Notes under the pieces: generated by a model
What the model saw: only the letters and a program-made list of their open reading frames with translations
Database searches by the model: none
What the model was told of the DNA's origin: nothing
Position numbers and translations under genes: made by a program
Source: Variovorax sp.
GTDB taxonomy: Bacteria; Pseudomonadota; Gammaproteobacteria; Burkholderiales; Burkholderiaceae_C
Direction: 5' to 3'
Assembly: GCA_017744285.1 (NCBI GenBank)
Contig: JAGIBP010000007.1
Coordinates: 1-64,000 of the forward strand
Length of the DNA: 64,000 nt
Shown here: positions 63,697 to 64,000 of the stretch, one piece after another
Numbering within the stretch: the stretch's first letter is position 1
Layout: every line of letters begins with the position of its first letter

Positions 63697-64000
63697 TCAG
63701 GGCACGACCGTGATCTTCTTCGATGCCTCCCAGGCAGCGGAATGCGTCGGCTCGGCCACGGCGCGCAGCGAGCCGCCCTCGTCCAGCGCCACCGTGAAGG
63801 TCACCGTCGGCGACGAGTACACCGGATGCAGGTAGGCCCGGGCGATCTCCACCGTGTCCTTGTAGAGCGCGATGTAGCGCACGAAGTGCTCCTGCAGCGA
63901 CGGGTGCTGCGAGTCCACGCCGATGCTGATCGTGACGTTGAACCAGGCGCCGCGCTTCACGCTGTCCGGCGCGACGATCTTCGGCGTGTGCTTGCCGTCG
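63697..64000 (-). CDS. Superoxide-reductase-like protein lacking the Cys ligand (partial)
   Basis: C-terminal 100 residues of a protein whose 5' end is beyond the window. It matches the iron-binding fold of neelaredoxin/desulfoferrodoxin: KHTPKIVAPDSVKRGAWFNV, then HPSLQEHFVRYIALY with two His six residues apart, and the ending THSAAWEASKKITVV. Three His ligands fit; the usual Cys-x-x-His reads Glu-Pro-Thr-His, so the axial cysteine is lost. It therefore may bind metal but is unlikely to be a normal superoxide reductase. It is convergent with the cupredoxin-like gene, seven bases away. Confidence 0.68.
   Translation of the reverse strand, partial: DGKHTPKIVAPDSVKRGAWFNVTISIGVDSQHPSLQEHFVRYIALYKDTVEIARAYLHPVYSSPTVTFTVALDEGGSLRAVAEPTHSAAWEASKKITVVP

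Overview
The window is a very GC-rich, gene-dense chromosomal stretch. Gene content points to a Burkholderiales beta-proteobacterium, most likely Comamonadaceae and Variovorax-like: several Bug/TctC solute-binding proteins, many LysR/MarR/PadR regulators, a YqjI-like metal regulator, an Anbu-type proteasome homologue, ETF-ubiquinone oxidoreductase and a PQQ alcohol dehydrogenase. The genus is an inference from content and style, not from a marker gene. I see no insertion sequence, prophage, CRISPR array, rRNA or tRNA. The window looks like ordinary chromosome with many small operons joined by 1- or 4-base stop/start overlaps.

Layout, left part. 1-373: start of a 3-oxoacid CoA-transferase A subunit, divergent from a PAS-LuxR regulator, with a perfect TACGTA palindrome between them. 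1067-3521: DNA alkylation repair operon ada / putative nucleic-acid 2OG-Fe(II) oxygenase / alkB. 3696-7115: Tat-exported glucan protein (OpgD-like), a poly-Gly lipoprotein and an FKBP prolyl isomerase. 7163-9926: ethanolamine ammonia-lyase eutBC plus an AhpD-like protein. 9945-14604: lipid A remodelling module (EptA-type phosphoethanolamine transferase, PAP2 phosphatase, PmrAB/QseBC-like two-component system). 14611-23325: SDR, ETF-QO, cysE, trmJ, suhB, FUSC transporter and MscS channel.

Middle part. 23339-29398: LysR, three Bug proteins, MarR and a sulfatase, probably a carbon/sulfur scavenging unit. 29462-31206: a tiny unknown gene, then a His-rich PadR with a siderophore-interacting ferric reductase (YqjI/YqjH-like). 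31329-37815: membrane-anchored unknown, mutS, Anbu peptidase, hydrolase, UppP and an Asp/Glu racemase-like protein. 37831-47092: MdtABC-type RND tripartite pump with its own outer-membrane channel.

Right part. 47311-51505: small membrane proteins, an exported hydrolase and a LytS/LytTR two-component pair, closed by a strong terminator. 51590-55886: Pro/Tyr-rich exported protein, glnS, an aspartoacylase-like peptidase and an aldo/keto reductase. 56068-58400: quinoprotein alcohol dehydrogenase plus diheme cytochrome c. 58629-64000: ankyrin protein, YlqF GTPase, membrane LytTR regulator, acyltransferase, RaiA-like protein, cupredoxin-like protein and a superoxide-reductase-like fragment lacking the usual cysteine.

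The strongest leads for new biology are: the oxygenase inside the ada/alkB operon; the 11-bp-period direct repeats shared by the eptA and PAP2/two-component promoters, with a different 11-bp repeat before the RND pump; the Asp-x-Asp metal site in the PQQ dehydrogenase; the mutS-Anbu junction with two competing starts; the YqjI/YqjH-like pair; and the cysteine-less superoxide-reductase-like protein at the right edge. All functional statements rest on motif reading and family knowledge; no database search was possible.
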